A DNA stretch of 64,000 nt. It comes from Sanguibacter keddieii DSM 10542 (GTDB lineage: Bacteria > Actinomycetota > Actinomycetes > Actinomycetales > Cellulomonadaceae). The notes under the pieces are model-generated. The model saw only the letters and a list, made by a program, of their open reading frames with translations, ran no database searches and was not told the origin of the DNA. Below are positions 43,369 to 52,930 of this stretch, piece by piece. Where the stretch lies: the NCBI RefSeq assembly GCF_000024925.1, contig NC_013521.1, positions 3,658,001 to 3,722,000 on the forward strand, read 5' to 3'. A program made the translations under genes and the position numbers. Within the stretch, counting starts at the first letter, position 1. The number at the start of each line of letters is the position of its first letter.

Positions 43369-46044
43369 GTGGCCCGTGTCGACGAACTCCTCGACGTCCT
43401 CCTCGCCGGAGGACGACGCTCTGGACAGCTGACGCACGTCGAGCACATCCCGGCGCGCGAGGGCACACAGGCCGACTGGCCGGCCTGGGCCGACCCGTCG
43501 CTCGTGTCCGGGTACAAGGCCCTCGGCGTCGACCGCCCGTGGGTGCACCAGGTCGAGGCGGCCGAGGCCGCGTGGGCCGGGAAGCACACCGTCGTCGCGA
43601 CGTCGACGGGGTCCGGCAAGTCACTGGCCTTCTGGCTGCCCGCGCTGACCTCCGTGCGCGGCGACCGTGCCGGGGCGGCCTTCGACCCCGGGCGCATCGA
43701 GTCCGCGCGCGACCGCGGGTCCGTGCTGTACCTCAGCCCGACCAAGGCGCTCGCCGCCGACCAGCTCGCGTCGGTCACCCGGCTGCTCTCGGCCTCGAAG
43801 GCTCGCGACGTCCAGGTGGACACCTGCGACGGTGACACCCCGTTCTCCGCGCGGAAGTGGATCCAGGACCACGCCGACGTGGTCCTCACCAACCCGGACT
43901 ACCTGCACTTCTCGATGCTGCCGAACCATGCCCGGTGGGCACGCTTCCTGCGGTCGCTGCGGTATGTCGTCGTCGACGAGGGGCACGCGTTCCGCGGGGT
44001 GTTCGGCGCGCACGTCTCCCTGGTCCTGCGGCGCCTCCAGCGCCTCGCCGCCTACTACGCGCCGAGCTCGGCGACGCGCGGCAGCGGGCGCACCCGCACC
44101 GCGGTGCAGCACCGCAGCGCGAGCGGGCTGCTGCTGCCGCGCGTCGGGCCGACCTTCGTCGTGGCCTCCGCGACGACCGCCGACCCCGCGGTGAGCGCCG
44201 GTCGGCTGGTGGGCGTGGACCCGTCCGAGGTCGTCGCGGTCACCGAGGACGCCTCCCCGGCGGGACGCAAGACCTTCGCCCTGTGGGAGCCGCCCGAGCT
44301 CCCGCGGTACGACGCCGCAGCGTTCACGCGCTCGCGTGCCGAGCGTGCCGACGGTGACGCGGCGGTCGCGGCGCTGGTCGACGACCCGTGGGACGTCGGC
44401 GGCGCTCCGGGGGACCTCGGTCTCGTCGACGACCTGGGTCTGGTCGACGACGCGGACGCCGTCGACGCCGAGGGCGACCAGGACCGGCCGCGCCGCTCGG
44501 CGACGGCCGTCGCCGCGGACCTGCTCGCCGACCTCACCGTCCACGGCGCGCGCACCCTGGCCTTCACGCGCTCCCGCCGTGGCGCCGAGTCCGTCGCCAC
44601 GACCACCCAGGAGCACCTGCGCCCGGTGGACCCGTCGCTGCCCGGGACGGTCGCCGCCTACCGCGGCGGGTACCTGCCCGAGGAGCGCCGCGCGCTCGAG
44701 GCAGCGGTGCGCTCCGGTGAGATCCGTGCGCTCGCGACCACCAACGCCCTCGAGCTCGGGGTCGACATCTCCGGGCTCGACGCGGTGCTCATCATCGGCT
44801 GGCCGGGAACCCGGGTCTCCCTGTGGCAGCAGGCCGGGCGCGCCGGCCGTGCCGGGGCTGACGGGCTCGTCGCCTTCGTCGCGCGCGAGGACCCGCTCGA
44901 CACCTTCCTCGTGCACCACCCCGACGCGATCTTCCGGACACCCATCGAGGCCACGGTCTTCGACCCGACCAACCCCTACGTGCTCGCCGGGCACCTCTGC
45001 GCAGCAGCCGGTGAGCTGCCCGTGCGCACCGAGGACCTCCCGCTCTTCGGGGGCGACGCCGCCCGTACCCTGCTCGACCAGCTCACCGAGCGCGGGACGC
45101 TGCGGCGCCGCAGCTCGGGCTGGTTCTGGACGCACCACCAGAACGCCGCCGGGTTCACCAACATCCGCGGCGAGGGCGGCACGCCCGTGTCCGTGGTCGA
45201 GTCGGCGACCGGACGGCTGCTCGGCACGGTGGACGCCGCCGCGGCGGACGGCTCGGTCCACACCGGCGCGGTGTACGTGCACCAGGGCGAGACCTTCGTG
45301 GTCGAGGACTACAACCTGGTCGACTCGGTAGCCCTCGTGGGCCGTGAGGACGTCGGGTACGGGACGTGGTCGCGGTCGATCACGTCGATCGACGTCATCG
45401 AGGAGACCGACCACGTCGACTGGGGCTCGGAGACCTCGGCAGACGGCCGACCCGCCGTCGAGTGGGGCTTCGGGACCGTCGAGGTGCACCACCAGGTGGA
45501 GAGCTTCCAGCGCCGGCGGGTCCCCTCGCAGGAGGTCCTCGGCACCGAGCCCCTCGACCTGCCCGTGCGGACCCTGCGCACGGCCGCCGCCTGGTGGACC
45601 GTCTCGGCCGAGCTGCTCGAGGCCGCGCAGGTCGACGCGGACCAGGCGCCGGGCGCGCTGCACGCCGCCGAGCACGCGTCCATCGGCCTGCTCCCCCTGC
45701 TCGCCACCTGCGACCGGTGGGACCTCGGCGGCGTCTCGACCGCGATGCACGTCGACACCGAGCGGGCCACCGTGTTCGTCTACGACGCGTTCCCCGGCGG
45801 TGCCGGCTTCGCCGAGCGCGGGTACCACCTCGCCCAGACGTGGCTCGCCGCGACCCGCGAGGCCATCGCCACCTGCTCGTGCGCCACCGGGTGCCCGGGC
45901 TGCGTGCAGTCCCCTAAGTGCGGCAACGGCAACAACCCGCTCGACAAGGCCGCCGCGGTCAGGCTGCTCGACGCGGTGCTGGCGCAAGGGCCGGGGAGTG
46001 CTGTGGGCGGCGGAGCGGGCCTGGGAGTGCCCGACAAGGAGTGA
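43369..46044 (+). CDS. DEAD/DEAH-box helicase with DUF1998 zinc domain (MrfA/Hrq1-like)
   Basis: The 891-residue protein has helicase motifs Walker A VATSTGSGKS (about residue 76), DEGH box VVVDEGHAFRG (about 202), motif III VVASATTADP, and the second RecA domain with LATTNALELGVDISGLDAV and QQAGRAGRAG. Near the C-terminus a cysteine cluster CSCATGCPGC plus a further Cys (PKCGNGN) forms the metal-binding part of the DUF1998/MZB domain. In Bacillus the family member MrfA repairs mitomycin damage. The GTG at 43369 has GGGAGA about 9 nt upstream; GAGAAT also sits 6 nt before it and could be a leaderless -10. It is unrelated to the xylan genes before it. Confidence 0.92.
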   Translation: MARVDELLDVLLAGGRRSGQLTHVEHIPAREGTQADWPAWADPSLVSGYKALGVDRPWVHQVEAAEAAWAGKHTVVATSTGSGKSLAFWLPALTSVRGDRAGAAFDPGRIESARDRGSVLYLSPTKALAADQLASVTRLLSASKARDVQVDTCDGDTPFSARKWIQDHADVVLTNPDYLHFSMLPNHARWARFLRSLRYVVVDEGHAFRGVFGAHVSLVLRRLQRLAAYYAPSSATRGSGRTRTAVQHRSASGLLLPRVGPTFVVASATTADPAVSAGRLVGVDPSEVVAVTEDASPAGRKTFALWEPPELPRYDAAAFTRSRAERADGDAAVAALVDDPWDVGGAPGDLGLVDDLGLVDDADAVDAEGDQDRPRRSATAVAADLLADLTVHGARTLAFTRSRRGAESVATTTQEHLRPVDPSLPGTVAAYRGGYLPEERRALEAAVRSGEIRALATTNALELGVDISGLDAVLIIGWPGTRVSLWQQAGRAGRAGADGLVAFVAREDPLDTFLVHHPDAIFRTPIEATVFDPTNPYVLAGHLCAAAGELPVRTEDLPLFGGDAARTLLDQLTERGTLRRRSSGWFWTHHQNAAGFTNIRGEGGTPVSVVESATGRLLGTVDAAAADGSVHTGAVYVHQGETFVVEDYNLVDSVALVGREDVGYGTWSRSITSIDVIEETDHVDWGSETSADGRPAVEWGFGTVEVHHQVESFQRRRVPSQEVLGTEPLDLPVRTLRTAAAWWTVSAELLEAAQVDADQAPGALHAAEHASIGLLPLLATCDRWDLGGVSTAMHVDTERATVFVYDAFPGGAGFAERGYHLAQTWLAATREAIATCSCATGCPGCVQSPKCGNGNNPLDKAAAVRLLDAVLAQGPGSAVGGGAGLGVPDKE

Positions 46045-46056
46045 CGAGGCGACGCA

Positions 46057-46088
46057 CTATCACTCTTTCGTGACTTAAGGAGTGATAG
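46057..46088. promoter_or_regulatory. 32-bp palindromic operator 1 upstream of the Fic gene
   Basis: CTATCACTC at the left and GAGTGATAG at the right are exact reverse complements across a 32-bp site. A second site of the same size and arms begins 41 bp downstream, about four helix turns, so both would face the same side of DNA. Confidence 0.75.
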
Positions 46089-46097
46089 CGCGATCGC

Positions 46098-46129
46098 TTA
46101 TCACTCCTTAGCGCCCTAGGGAGTGATAA
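46098..46129. promoter_or_regulatory. 32-bp palindromic operator 2 upstream of the Fic gene
   Basis: TTATCACTCC at the left and GGAGTGATAA at the right (with an extra G) frame a second 32-bp palindrome ending 9 bp before the Fic start codon. Single half-sites GGAGTGA (46039) and TCACTCC (46142) flank the pair. The winged helix at the end of the Fic protein is the obvious candidate to bind here. Confidence 0.75.
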
Positions 46130-46138
46130 CGTCGAACC

Positions 46139-47365
46139 ATGTCACTCCCTACGGTCGACCCCTCAGGCAGCCACTCGTGGCCGCCGATCGGTCGCGAGGA
46201 GCTCGGGTGGACGTCGACGATCCCCGTCGACCTGCTCTCTCGCAGGGCTCGCGACCGTCTGCGCAACCCGTACATGGCGGCCGTGGTCCCGGAGATCGGC
46301 GACCTGACCCCCTCCCTCTCTCGGTCCGTCGCCGAGGCGGCGGAGGACGCCACATCGGCGATCCGGGCCTTCGACGCCGACTCGGGCCACGACGTCGCCC
46401 CGTTCGCAGCGGTCCTGCTCCGGTCGGAGTCGGCCTCCTCCTCGCAGATCGAGAACATCACCTCGGGCGCGAAGCAGATCGCCCTCGCCGAGATCCACGA
46501 GGAGTCCCGGGCGAACGCCGCGCTCGTGGTGAGCAACGCGGACGCGATGCGTGCAGCCCTGGCACTCGCCGACGAGATCTCCCCGGACTCCGTCCTCGCC
46601 ATGCATCGCGCGCTCCTCGGGGCGAGCGCCCCGGACATCGCCGGCCGCTGGCGTGACTCCGCGGTCTGGATCGGCGGGAACGGATACTCGCCCCACGGAG
46701 CGTCGTTCGTCGCTCCCGCCGCCGGACGCGTGGTCCCGGCGATCACGGACCTGGTCCGCTTCTCCGCCAGGAACGACCTGCCGGCGCTGACCCAGGCCGC
46801 CGTCGCCCACGCGCAGTTCGAGACGATCCACCCGTTCCCGGACGGCAACGGGCGGACGGGTCGCGCCCTGGTGCACTCGATGCTGCGACGGCGAGGAGTG
46901 ACCCGCGCGGTGACCGTCCCGGTGTCAGCGGGGCTGCTCACCGACACGGATCGGTACTTCGCTGCGCTCACGGCCTACCGCGAGGGCGACGTCGACCCGA
47001 TCGTCGAGACGCTCGCAGATGCCGCCACGGCGTCCGTCGCCAACGGGCGCCTCCTCGTCACCGACCTTCGAGAGCTTCGTCTGACGTGGGCGGACACGAT
47101 CTCGGCACGGTCCGACTCGTCCGTGTGGCGCATCGTCGACCTGCTGCTCCGCCAGCCCGTGATCAGCACCGCCGTCGTCATGGACGCCGTGGGGATCAAC
47201 CACACGAACGCCTCTCGGGCGATCGACCGGCTCGTCACCGCAGGTGTCCTCGCCGAGGTCGGAGGGCGCAGGCGGTCGATGCTCTGGCAGGCGACCGGCG
47301 TCCTCCACGCGCTGGACGCCTTCGCGGCACGCACGGGACGCCGGGCCGTGCCCGACCGGACCTAG
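46139..47365 (+). CDS. Fic-domain AMP-transferase with C-terminal winged helix
   Basis: The 408-residue protein has the complete Fic motif HPFPDGNGRTGR (about residues 231-242), so it should transfer AMP (or a related group) to a hydroxyl of a target protein. An inhibitory helix with the motif SSQIENI at about residue 103 lies before the Fic core, which marks the self-inhibited class II. The last 90 residues hold a helix-turn-helix (WRIVDLLLRQPVISTAVVMDAVGINHTNASRAIDRLVTAGVL). Two palindromes overlap its promoter, so it probably controls its own gene. The target is unknown. It ends in a TAG that is inside a tandem repeat. Confidence 0.93.
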   Translation: MSLPTVDPSGSHSWPPIGREELGWTSTIPVDLLSRRARDRLRNPYMAAVVPEIGDLTPSLSRSVAEAAEDATSAIRAFDADSGHDVAPFAAVLLRSESASSSQIENITSGAKQIALAEIHEESRANAALVVSNADAMRAALALADEISPDSVLAMHRALLGASAPDIAGRWRDSAVWIGGNGYSPHGASFVAPAAGRVVPAITDLVRFSARNDLPALTQAAVAHAQFETIHPFPDGNGRTGRALVHSMLRRRGVTRAVTVPVSAGLLTDTDRYFAALTAYREGDVDPIVETLADAATASVANGRLLVTDLRELRLTWADTISARSDSSVWRIVDLLLRQPVISTAVVMDAVGINHTNASRAIDRLVTAGVLAEVGGRRRSMLWQATGVLHALDAFAARTGRRAVPDRT

Positions 47366-47391
47366 GGTCATGACGGACCTAGGGTCATGAC
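47358..47391. repeat. 17-bp tandem duplication containing TAGGGT -10 boxes
   Basis: GGACCTAGGGTCATGAC occurs twice in direct tandem (47358-47374 and 47375-47391). The first copy supplies the Fic stop codon. Each copy holds a TAGGGT; the second is 7 nt before the ATG at 47393, close to the leaderless promoter layout seen elsewhere in the window. Confidence 0.8.
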
Positions 47392-47392
47392 C

Positions 47393-47446
47393 ATGAAGAG
47401 CACGACGACCACGACCTTCACGAGCCCCAGAGGGAGCAGACGATGA
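47393..47446 (+). CDS. 17-residue upstream ORF coupled to the small membrane protein gene
   Basis: A short frame reads MKSTTTTTFTSPRGSRR and stops with a TGA that overlaps the ATG of the next gene (ATGA). It starts 7 nt after a TAGGGT box, so it could be translated from a leaderless mRNA and pass ribosomes on. The Thr run might make it a sensing leader peptide. It may also be chance; there is no ribosome binding site. Confidence 0.35.
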   Translation: MKSTTTTTFTSPRGSRR

Positions 47447-47682
47447 GTTCCTGGCCGCTGTGGGTGCAGTGGGCGCTGCTCCTCCTGGTAGGCGGGACCT
47501 TCCTCGGGAGCTCCTGGAGGCTGACCCTCTCGCAGGCCCGGGCAGAAGGGGTCGCACCTGCGACGTGGGGCAGGAGAGCCCGGATGGTCTTCGGGGCGTT
47601 CCGCATCGGCGACTGGGCTGCCGTCGCGCTCCTCGTGCTGTTCCTCGGCGAGGTCGTCTTCCGGACCGTCTCCGGGGCCTGA
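47443..47682 (+). CDS. Small two-helix membrane protein of unknown function
   Basis: The 79-residue protein has hydrophobic helices at about residues 5-24 (LWVQWALLLLVGGTFLGSSW) and 55-75 (IGDWAAVALLVLFLGEVVFR) joined by a basic loop (RLTLSQARAEGVAPATWGRRARM). AGGGAG lies 8 nt before the ATG. It stands alone between the Fic and M20 genes. The 220 bp after it (47683-47902) show no gene. I do not recognise the family. Confidence 0.6.
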   Translation: MSSWPLWVQWALLLLVGGTFLGSSWRLTLSQARAEGVAPATWGRRARMVFGAFRIGDWAAVALLVLFLGEVVFRTVSGA

Positions 47683-47902
47683 CCCGCCTCACCCTCGGCT
47701 CCCGCGAGACGCGACCTCCGGCCGGGCGAGCCCCGAGGCTGCTCCACGACCCGCCCCGGGAGATGATGGGGGCAGACGTCCGTGCCCTCACCCGGGGCAG
47801 CCGGCGTCGGCCCGGTCGACCACACGCGACCGGCCCCGGTCTCGCGACTGCGCGGGACCGGACCGCAGCACCTCCGGCCGACCCGACCACCAGGAGCCCC
47901 AC

Positions 47903-49150
47903 GTGACCGACGCCCCGTCCACCGCCGCGCTGCACGACACCGTGGCGACGACCGTCGCGGTCCGCTCGGAGGAGCTGCTCGCGCTCTCCCACGCGATCCA
48001 CGCACGCCCCGAGCTGGCCTTCGCCGAGCACCATGCGGCCGGGCTCGTCGCCGAGCGGCTCGCCGACGCAGGCTTCGACGTGACGACGGGCGTCCACGGG
48101 CTCGACACCGCGATCCGCGCGACCTACGGCAGCGGAGACATGAACGCCGTCGTGTGCGTCGAGTACGACGCCCTGCCCGGCGTGGGCCACGCCTGCGGGC
48201 ACAACATCATCGCCGCGGCCGGGGTCGGGGCGGCCATCGCCGCCGCGGCCGTCGCCGACGAGCTCGGCATCCGCGTGACGGTCCTCGGCACCCCGGCCGA
48301 GGAGCACGGCGGCGGCAAGGTGCTCATGCTCGCCGACGGCGCCTGGGACGACGCGACCTTCTCGCTCATGGTGCACCCCTACCCCGCCGACACCTGGCCC
48401 ACCACGACGCGCATGCAGGCCGTGCACCGGCTGGTCGTCACCTTCACCGGCCAGGGCGCGCACGCCGCCGCGGCCCCCGACCAGGCCCGCAACGCCGCCG
48501 ACGGCGCGACCATCGCGCTCGTCGCCGTCGGCCTGCTGCGCCAGCAGGTGCGCGACGGGGCGCGCCTCAACGCGATCGTCACCGAGGCCGGGCTGGTCAC
48601 CAACATCATCGCGGACCGCGCGGTCGTCGAGATCGAGGTCCGCGAAGCGACGCTCGACGCACTGCAGGACCTCGAGCGCCGTGTTCTCGCGTGCTTCGAG
48701 GGCGCAGCGATCGCCGCCGGGGTGTCGTGGTCGGTCGACGAGTCCGAGCCGCTCTACGCCGACCTCGTGCAGGACGAGGCCCTCGTCGAGGTCTTCGCCG
48801 GGCACCTGTCCGCCCGTGGCCGGACGCTCGACCGCTCCGCCCCGGCGCGCAGCGGCGGGTCGACCGACATGGGCAACGTGTCGCAGGTGGTCCCGTCCAT
48901 CCACCCCGTCGTCGGGGTCGAGGACGCCCAGGGGCCGATCCACACCGCCGAGTTCGCCTCCGCGGCCGCGGGTCCGTCAGGTGACCGCGCGGTGCTGGAC
49001 GCCGCAGTCGCGCTGGCGTCGACCATCGTCGACGCGGCCCGCGACCCGCAGCTGCGGGCACGGCTGCTCGCCGCGCAGGCCGATCGGGACAGAGCCCGGG
49101 CGGACGCCGGAGGCCCGGTGGACATGTCCACGAGCGAGGTGTCGGCATGA
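47903..49150 (+). CDS. M20-family amidohydrolase (peptidase M20D type)
   Basis: The 415-residue metalloenzyme has the M20D features [15 protein letters not shown], the metal site [13 protein letters not shown] (about residues 93-101), [10 protein letters not shown] and the dimerisation domain with [25 protein letters not shown]. Such enzymes hydrolyse N-acyl amino acids, aminobenzoyl-glutamate or dipeptides; the substrate cannot be told. CAGGAG lies 7 nt before the GTG. Its stop overlaps the serine dehydratase start (ATGA), which suggests a joint role in using amino acids, perhaps freeing serine from an N-acyl or peptide source. Confidence 0.92.
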   Translation: MTDAPSTAALHDTVATTVAVRSEELLALSHAIHARPELAFAEHHAAGLVAERLADAGFDVTTGVHGLDTAIRATYGSGDMNAVVCVEYDALPGVGHACGHNIIAAAGVGAAIAAAAVADELGIRVTVLGTPAEEHGGGKVLMLADGAWDDATFSLMVHPYPADTWPTTTRMQAVHRLVVTFTGQGAHAAAAPDQARNAADGATIALVAVGLLRQQVRDGARLNAIVTEAGLVTNIIADRAVVEIEVREATLDALQDLERRVLACFEGAAIAAGVSWSVDESEPLYADLVQDEALVEVFAGHLSARGRTLDRSAPARSGGSTDMGNVSQVVPSIHPVVGVEDAQGPIHTAEFASAAAGPSGDRAVLDAAVALASTIVDAARDPQLRARLLAAQADRDRARADAGGPVDMSTSEVSA

Positions 49151-50667
49151 GCCCCCTCGCCACCGTCGCCGGTTCGTCCCGCATGGTCGCGGACCAGCCG
49201 CTGAGCGTCTTCGACATGTTCCGCATCGGCATCGGCCCGTCGAGCTCGCACACCGTCGGCCCAATGCGTGCTGCCAAGACCTTCGTCGACGAGCTGCTCG
49301 GAGCGAGCTCCGGGCGCGAGACGTCCGCCCCGGTGGTCGCACGCGTCCACGTGGAGCTGTTCGGGTCGCTCGGCGCGACCGGGCGTGGCCACGGCACCGA
49401 CCGTGCCGTGCTCCTCGGGCTCGTCGGTCACGAGCCGCAGAGCGTGGCGACCCCGGTGGTCGAGGCGATCCTCGACGACGTCCACGCCGCCGGTGCGCTC
49501 CGTCTGCTCGACCGCGTCGAGGTCCCCTTCGACCTCGACCACGACGTCGAGTTCCTCCCCCGGACCGTGCTCCCCTTCCACCCGAACGGGCTGCGGATCA
49601 GCGCCCTCGCCCCGGACGGCGCGGTCCTGCTGCGCCGCACCTACTTCTCGGTGGGCGGCGGGTTCGTGGTCCCCGACCCCGAGGACGAGGCGGACCAGAA
49701 GAGCACCGGGACCGACCCGGCAGACGAGACGGCTGTGCTGGCGGACGCGCCTGCCGTCGCCTCACCCGTGACGCTGCTCGGCACCGAGGGCTCCTCCCCC
49801 GCCGCGCCCTGGCCCTTCACCTGCGCCGACGACCTCCTCGCCGTCTGCGCCACCTCGGGCCTGGGCGTCGCCGGGGTGATGCTCGCGAACGAGAGCATCA
49901 CCCGCACCCCGGAGCGGGTCGGCACCGAGCTGCTCGACATCTGGCACGCGATGGACGACTGCATCGACGCCGGCTGCGGTGCGACCGGGACGCTGCCGGG
50001 TGGCCTCAAGGTCCCGCGTCGCGCGCACGCCCTGCACCGCGCCCTGCTCGCCGAGGGCGCCAACGACGACCCGCTGCGCGCCATGGACTGGGTCAACCTC
50101 TACGCGCTGGCCGTCAACGAGGAGAACGCCTCCGGGCACCGCGTGGTCACCGCCCCCACCAACGGTGCGGCAGGCATCGTCCCCGCGGTGCTGCGCTACT
50201 ACCGGGCCTTCGTGCCCGGTGCCGACGACGCCGGGACCGTCCGGTTCCTGCTCGCCGCCGGTGCGATCGGCATCATCATCAAGACCAACGCGTCGATCGC
50301 CGGGGCCGAGGTCGGCTGCCAGGGCGAGGTCGGGTCGGCGTGCGCGATGGCTGCCGCCGGGCTCGCAGAGGTCCTCGGCGGGACGGCCCTGCAGGTCGAG
50401 AACGCGGCCGAGATCGCCATGGAGCACAACCTCGGGCTCACCTGCGACCCCATCGGCGGGCTCGTCCAGATCCCCTGCATCGAGCGCAACGCGATCGGCG
50501 CGGTCAAGGCCATCAACGCCGCCCGCATGGCCCTGCGCGGCGACGGCCGCCACACCGTCAGCCTCGACGCCGTCATCGAGACCATGCGCCAGACCGGCGC
50601 CGACATGCACTCCAAGTACAAGGAGACGTCGCTCGGCGGGCTCGCGGTGAACTACGTGGAGTGCTGA
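49147..50667 (+). CDS. sdaA: L-serine ammonia-lyase (iron-sulfur dependent), single chain
   Basis: The 506-residue enzyme converts L-serine to pyruvate and ammonia. It begins its beta domain with [22 protein letters not shown] and has the alpha domain with [65 protein letters not shown] and [22 protein letters not shown], which contain the [4Fe-4S] cysteines. Both domains are in one polypeptide, as in E. coli SdaA. A Pro/Ala/Asp-rich insert (about residues 175-220) separates them and is longer than usual. The gene ends at a strong bidirectional hairpin. Confidence 0.96.
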   Translation: MSPLATVAGSSRMVADQPLSVFDMFRIGIGPSSSHTVGPMRAAKTFVDELLGASSGRETSAPVVARVHVELFGSLGATGRGHGTDRAVLLGLVGHEPQSVATPVVEAILDDVHAAGALRLLDRVEVPFDLDHDVEFLPRTVLPFHPNGLRISALAPDGAVLLRRTYFSVGGGFVVPDPEDEADQKSTGTDPADETAVLADAPAVASPVTLLGTEGSSPAAPWPFTCADDLLAVCATSGLGVAGVMLANESITRTPERVGTELLDIWHAMDDCIDAGCGATGTLPGGLKVPRRAHALHRALLAEGANDDPLRAMDWVNLYALAVNEENASGHRVVTAPTNGAAGIVPAVLRYYRAFVPGADDAGTVRFLLAAGAIGIIIKTNASIAGAEVGCQGEVGSACAMAAAGLAEVLGGTALQVENAAEIAMEHNLGLTCDPIGGLVQIPCIERNAIGAVKAINAARMALRGDGRHTVSLDAVIETMRQTGADMHSKYKETSLGGLAVNYVEC

Positions 50668-50700
50668 GCGTCAGGTCCCCGACCTGCGACCTGACGCTCA
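50665..50700. terminator. Bidirectional terminator hairpin between sdaA and the DUF1963 gene
   Basis: A perfect 13-bp stem (TGAGCGTCAGGTC at 50665-50677 with 50688-50700) closes a 10-nt loop. It starts at the sdaA stop codon and ends 8 bp before the stop of the convergent gene. Confidence 0.75.
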
Positions 50701-50707
50701 GCGACCG

Positions 50708-51622
50708 TCAGTCGGTCCGGATCATGCACCAGGCGTCCTCGAAGCGCTGAGACTCGAGGTCGCTCGCGCGCATCCAGACCTCAAAGCTCCCCGCGTCACC
50801 GAACCACCCGTCGAAGTGGGTCCAGCTCTCGATGCTCAGCAGGAGCACGTACGAGTCCGACTCGTCCTTCAGCGGCCTGACCTGCTGGAGCACGTCGACG
50901 GCGTAGGCGGTCCCGGCCTCGCTGTGCCCGTAGAGGCGAGAGGCCGGGAACACCGGCGGGCCCACCTTCTCCACGCCCCGCCGCCATGCCGTCCACGCCG
51001 CGTCGGTCTCCTCGTCGACCCGCTCTGCCGCCTCGAAGGCGGCCTTGTCTGCGTGCACCATGTCGATAGCCCGCGGCACGCTGAATCCTGTGCCCAGGAG
51101 AACGGGCTGACACACCTCGTGGGGGAGGTCCAGGTCGTCCGGGCCCTCCACCAGAGGCGCGAAAGTCACGCCGTCGGAGGGCACGTGACGCACGAGCCAC
51201 CCGCCCGTACCGTCGTCCTCCGGGTTCCCGTAGGTGCCGAGGTGGTGGAACACCTCGAGGTACCCGGTGGCGGGGAGCCGCGCGCCAGGTTCAGGCCAGT
51301 CCCTCTCGACGAAGTCACGCGACTCGAGCAGCGCCTGGGCTTCGGTGAGCAGGATCGTCGCGATGTGTGCGAGCGGCTCTCCGCCCTGGTTGCGAGGCCA
51401 GTCCAGCGGCCCGAGCGCCGGACCTCCGAGCCAGGAGAGCTCACCGAGCTCTGCCCGCTCGGCCAGAATCCGATCGACCCCGGCCTCGTACTGGTCGAGC
51501 AGCAGCAGCGAGAACTTCAGGCCGTCGGCCAAGAACTTCGCCCGGATCTCGGGCGACCCCAACCACTCGATGATTCGAGCCCGCGACGCAGCGGTCACCG
51601 GGGTGCGCGGGAGTCTGGTCAT
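50708..51622 (-). CDS. DUF1963 (YwqG-like) protein
   Basis: The 304-residue protein matches the DUF1963 layout: FLADGLKFSLLLLDQYEAGVDRILAERAELGELSWLGGPALGPLDWPRNQGGEPLAHIATI, then GYLEVFHHLGTYGNPEDDGTGGWLVRHVPSDGVTF and a C-terminal YVLLLSIESWTHFDGWFGDAGSFEVWMRASDLESQRFEDAWCMI (a cold-spot for catalysis, rich in Trp and acidic residues). The family function is unknown. The ATG at 51622 has GGAGGAG about 8 nt upstream. It is divergent from the AlkC gene and convergent with sdaA. Confidence 0.75.
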   Translation of the reverse strand: MTRLPRTPVTAASRARIIEWLGSPEIRAKFLADGLKFSLLLLDQYEAGVDRILAERAELGELSWLGGPALGPLDWPRNQGGEPLAHIATILLTEAQALLESRDFVERDWPEPGARLPATGYLEVFHHLGTYGNPEDDGTGGWLVRHVPSDGVTFAPLVEGPDDLDLPHEVCQPVLLGTGFSVPRAIDMVHADKAAFEAAERVDEETDAAWTAWRRGVEKVGPPVFPASRLYGHSEAGTAYAVDVLQQVRPLKDESDSYVLLLSIESWTHFDGWFGDAGSFEVWMRASDLESQRFEDAWCMIRTD

Positions 51623-51820
51623 GGTCGTCTCCTCCGAGGTCAGGTGTCGCGCCCGTCGTGGGTCACGCAGCTCCGGCGGAGCGGCTCGACGGTGGTCCAC
51701 ATCCCACATCGGCTTCGGGGTCGAGCACGTGAGGTGAGTCGCCCCGCGTGTCGGCGGGGGCCGTTAAGGTCGGCCGTAGCCGCGGGACCGCGGGTGAGCA
51801 CCACGACCTCGGGAGATGCT

Positions 51821-52930
51821 GTGCCCTTCGCTGACGAGCTGCTGGGGTCCGACGCCGTGCTCGGGCTCGTCGCTGTGCTCGAGACTGCCGCCCCGGGCAC
51901 GCCCGTGCCGCACGTCAGGGCGGGCGCTGGCGCTCTCGCGCCGCTCGCCCTGCGTGACCGCGCACTCCTCGTCAGAGACGCGATCCTTGCCAACGTGCCC
52001 GGCACCGTCGACGACCTCGCGTCCCTCGTGCACCGTTGCCTCGACGACGACCGCTTCACCGGGTGGATGGTCTGGCCGGTGACGGAGGCCGTGAGTGCAC
52101 GGGCCATCGCCGACGGGACAGCCGAGGCGCTCGATACCGCCCTCGACCTGCAGGCGGCGCTGACCGGTCGGCTCACCGCGGAGTTCGCGGTGCGGCCGCT
52201 GCTCACCCACGACCTCGACCGGTCGCTCGCGGCCGCCCTGCGGTGGACCACCAGCGACGACGAGCACGTCCGTCGGCTCGCGAGCGAGGGCACCCGCCGC
52301 CACCTGCCCTGGGGGACGCAGGTTCCAGCGCTGACCGCCGACGCCCACGCGACCCTGCCGATCCTCGACGCGCTCTACCGCGACGACAGCGAGTACGTCC
52401 GCCGGTCCGTCGCGAACCACCTCAACGACCTCAGCCGCAAGGATCCCGCGGTGACGGTCGAGACCGCGGGCCGCTGGCTCGCCGACCCGGCACCGACGAC
52501 GCTCCCGCTCGTGCGGCACGCGCTGCGGACGCTCGTGAAGCGCGGCGACCCCGAGGCGCTCGCACTGCTCGGCTTCGCACCGACACCCCACGTCACCGTC
52601 GACCTCGCGATCGACGCCGACGAGGTGCGGGTGGGCGAGCGCCTGGGGTTCAGCGCCGCGATCACCAACGATGGGCAAGCAGCAGCACGCGTCGTGGTCG
52701 ACTACGTGGTGCACCACCGCAAGGCGAACGGCTTGCAGACCACCAAGGTCTTCAAGCTCACCACCGCAGAGCTGGCGCCGGGCGAGACCCTGCGCCTGGC
52801 CCGGAGCCACTCCTTCAAGGTCATCACCACACGCCGGTACCACCCGGGGACGCACGCCATCGAGCTGCAGGTCAACGGCGTCCACGGTGGGCGGGTCGAC
52901 TTCGAGCTTCTCGACGCAGCCGCAGACTGA
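51821..52930 (+). CDS. AlkC-type DNA alkylation repair glycosylase with C-terminal Ig-like domain
   Basis: The 369-residue HEAT-repeat protein resembles AlkC glycosylases, which remove 3-methylcytosine and 3-methyladenine without flipping the base. Typical segments are TAEFAVRPLLTHDLDRSLAAALRWTTSDDEHVRRLASEGTRRHLPWG and DDSEYVRRSVANHLNDLSRKDP. The last 110 residues form a beta domain (VTVDLAIDADEVRVGERLGFSAAITNDG to the end) like the Ig-like domain of some AlkC proteins. GGGAG lies 5-9 nt before the GTG at 51821. Another in-frame GTG at 51794 has no such site. Confidence 0.85.
   Translation: MPFADELLGSDAVLGLVAVLETAAPGTPVPHVRAGAGALAPLALRDRALLVRDAILANVPGTVDDLASLVHRCLDDDRFTGWMVWPVTEAVSARAIADGTAEALDTALDLQAALTGRLTAEFAVRPLLTHDLDRSLAAALRWTTSDDEHVRRLASEGTRRHLPWGTQVPALTADAHATLPILDALYRDDSEYVRRSVANHLNDLSRKDPAVTVETAGRWLADPAPTTLPLVRHALRTLVKRGDPEALALLGFAPTPHVTVDLAIDADEVRVGERLGFSAAITNDGQAAARVVVDYVVHHRKANGLQTTKVFKLTTAELAPGETLRLARSHSFKVITTRRYHPGTHAIELQVNGVHGGRVDFELLDAAAD

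Noticed and set aside
46057..46129. Paired 32-bp palindromes as CRISPR repeats or attachment sites
   Set aside because: There are only two, each is a palindrome, no cas or integrase gene is near, and their place before a regulator-domain protein fits operators.
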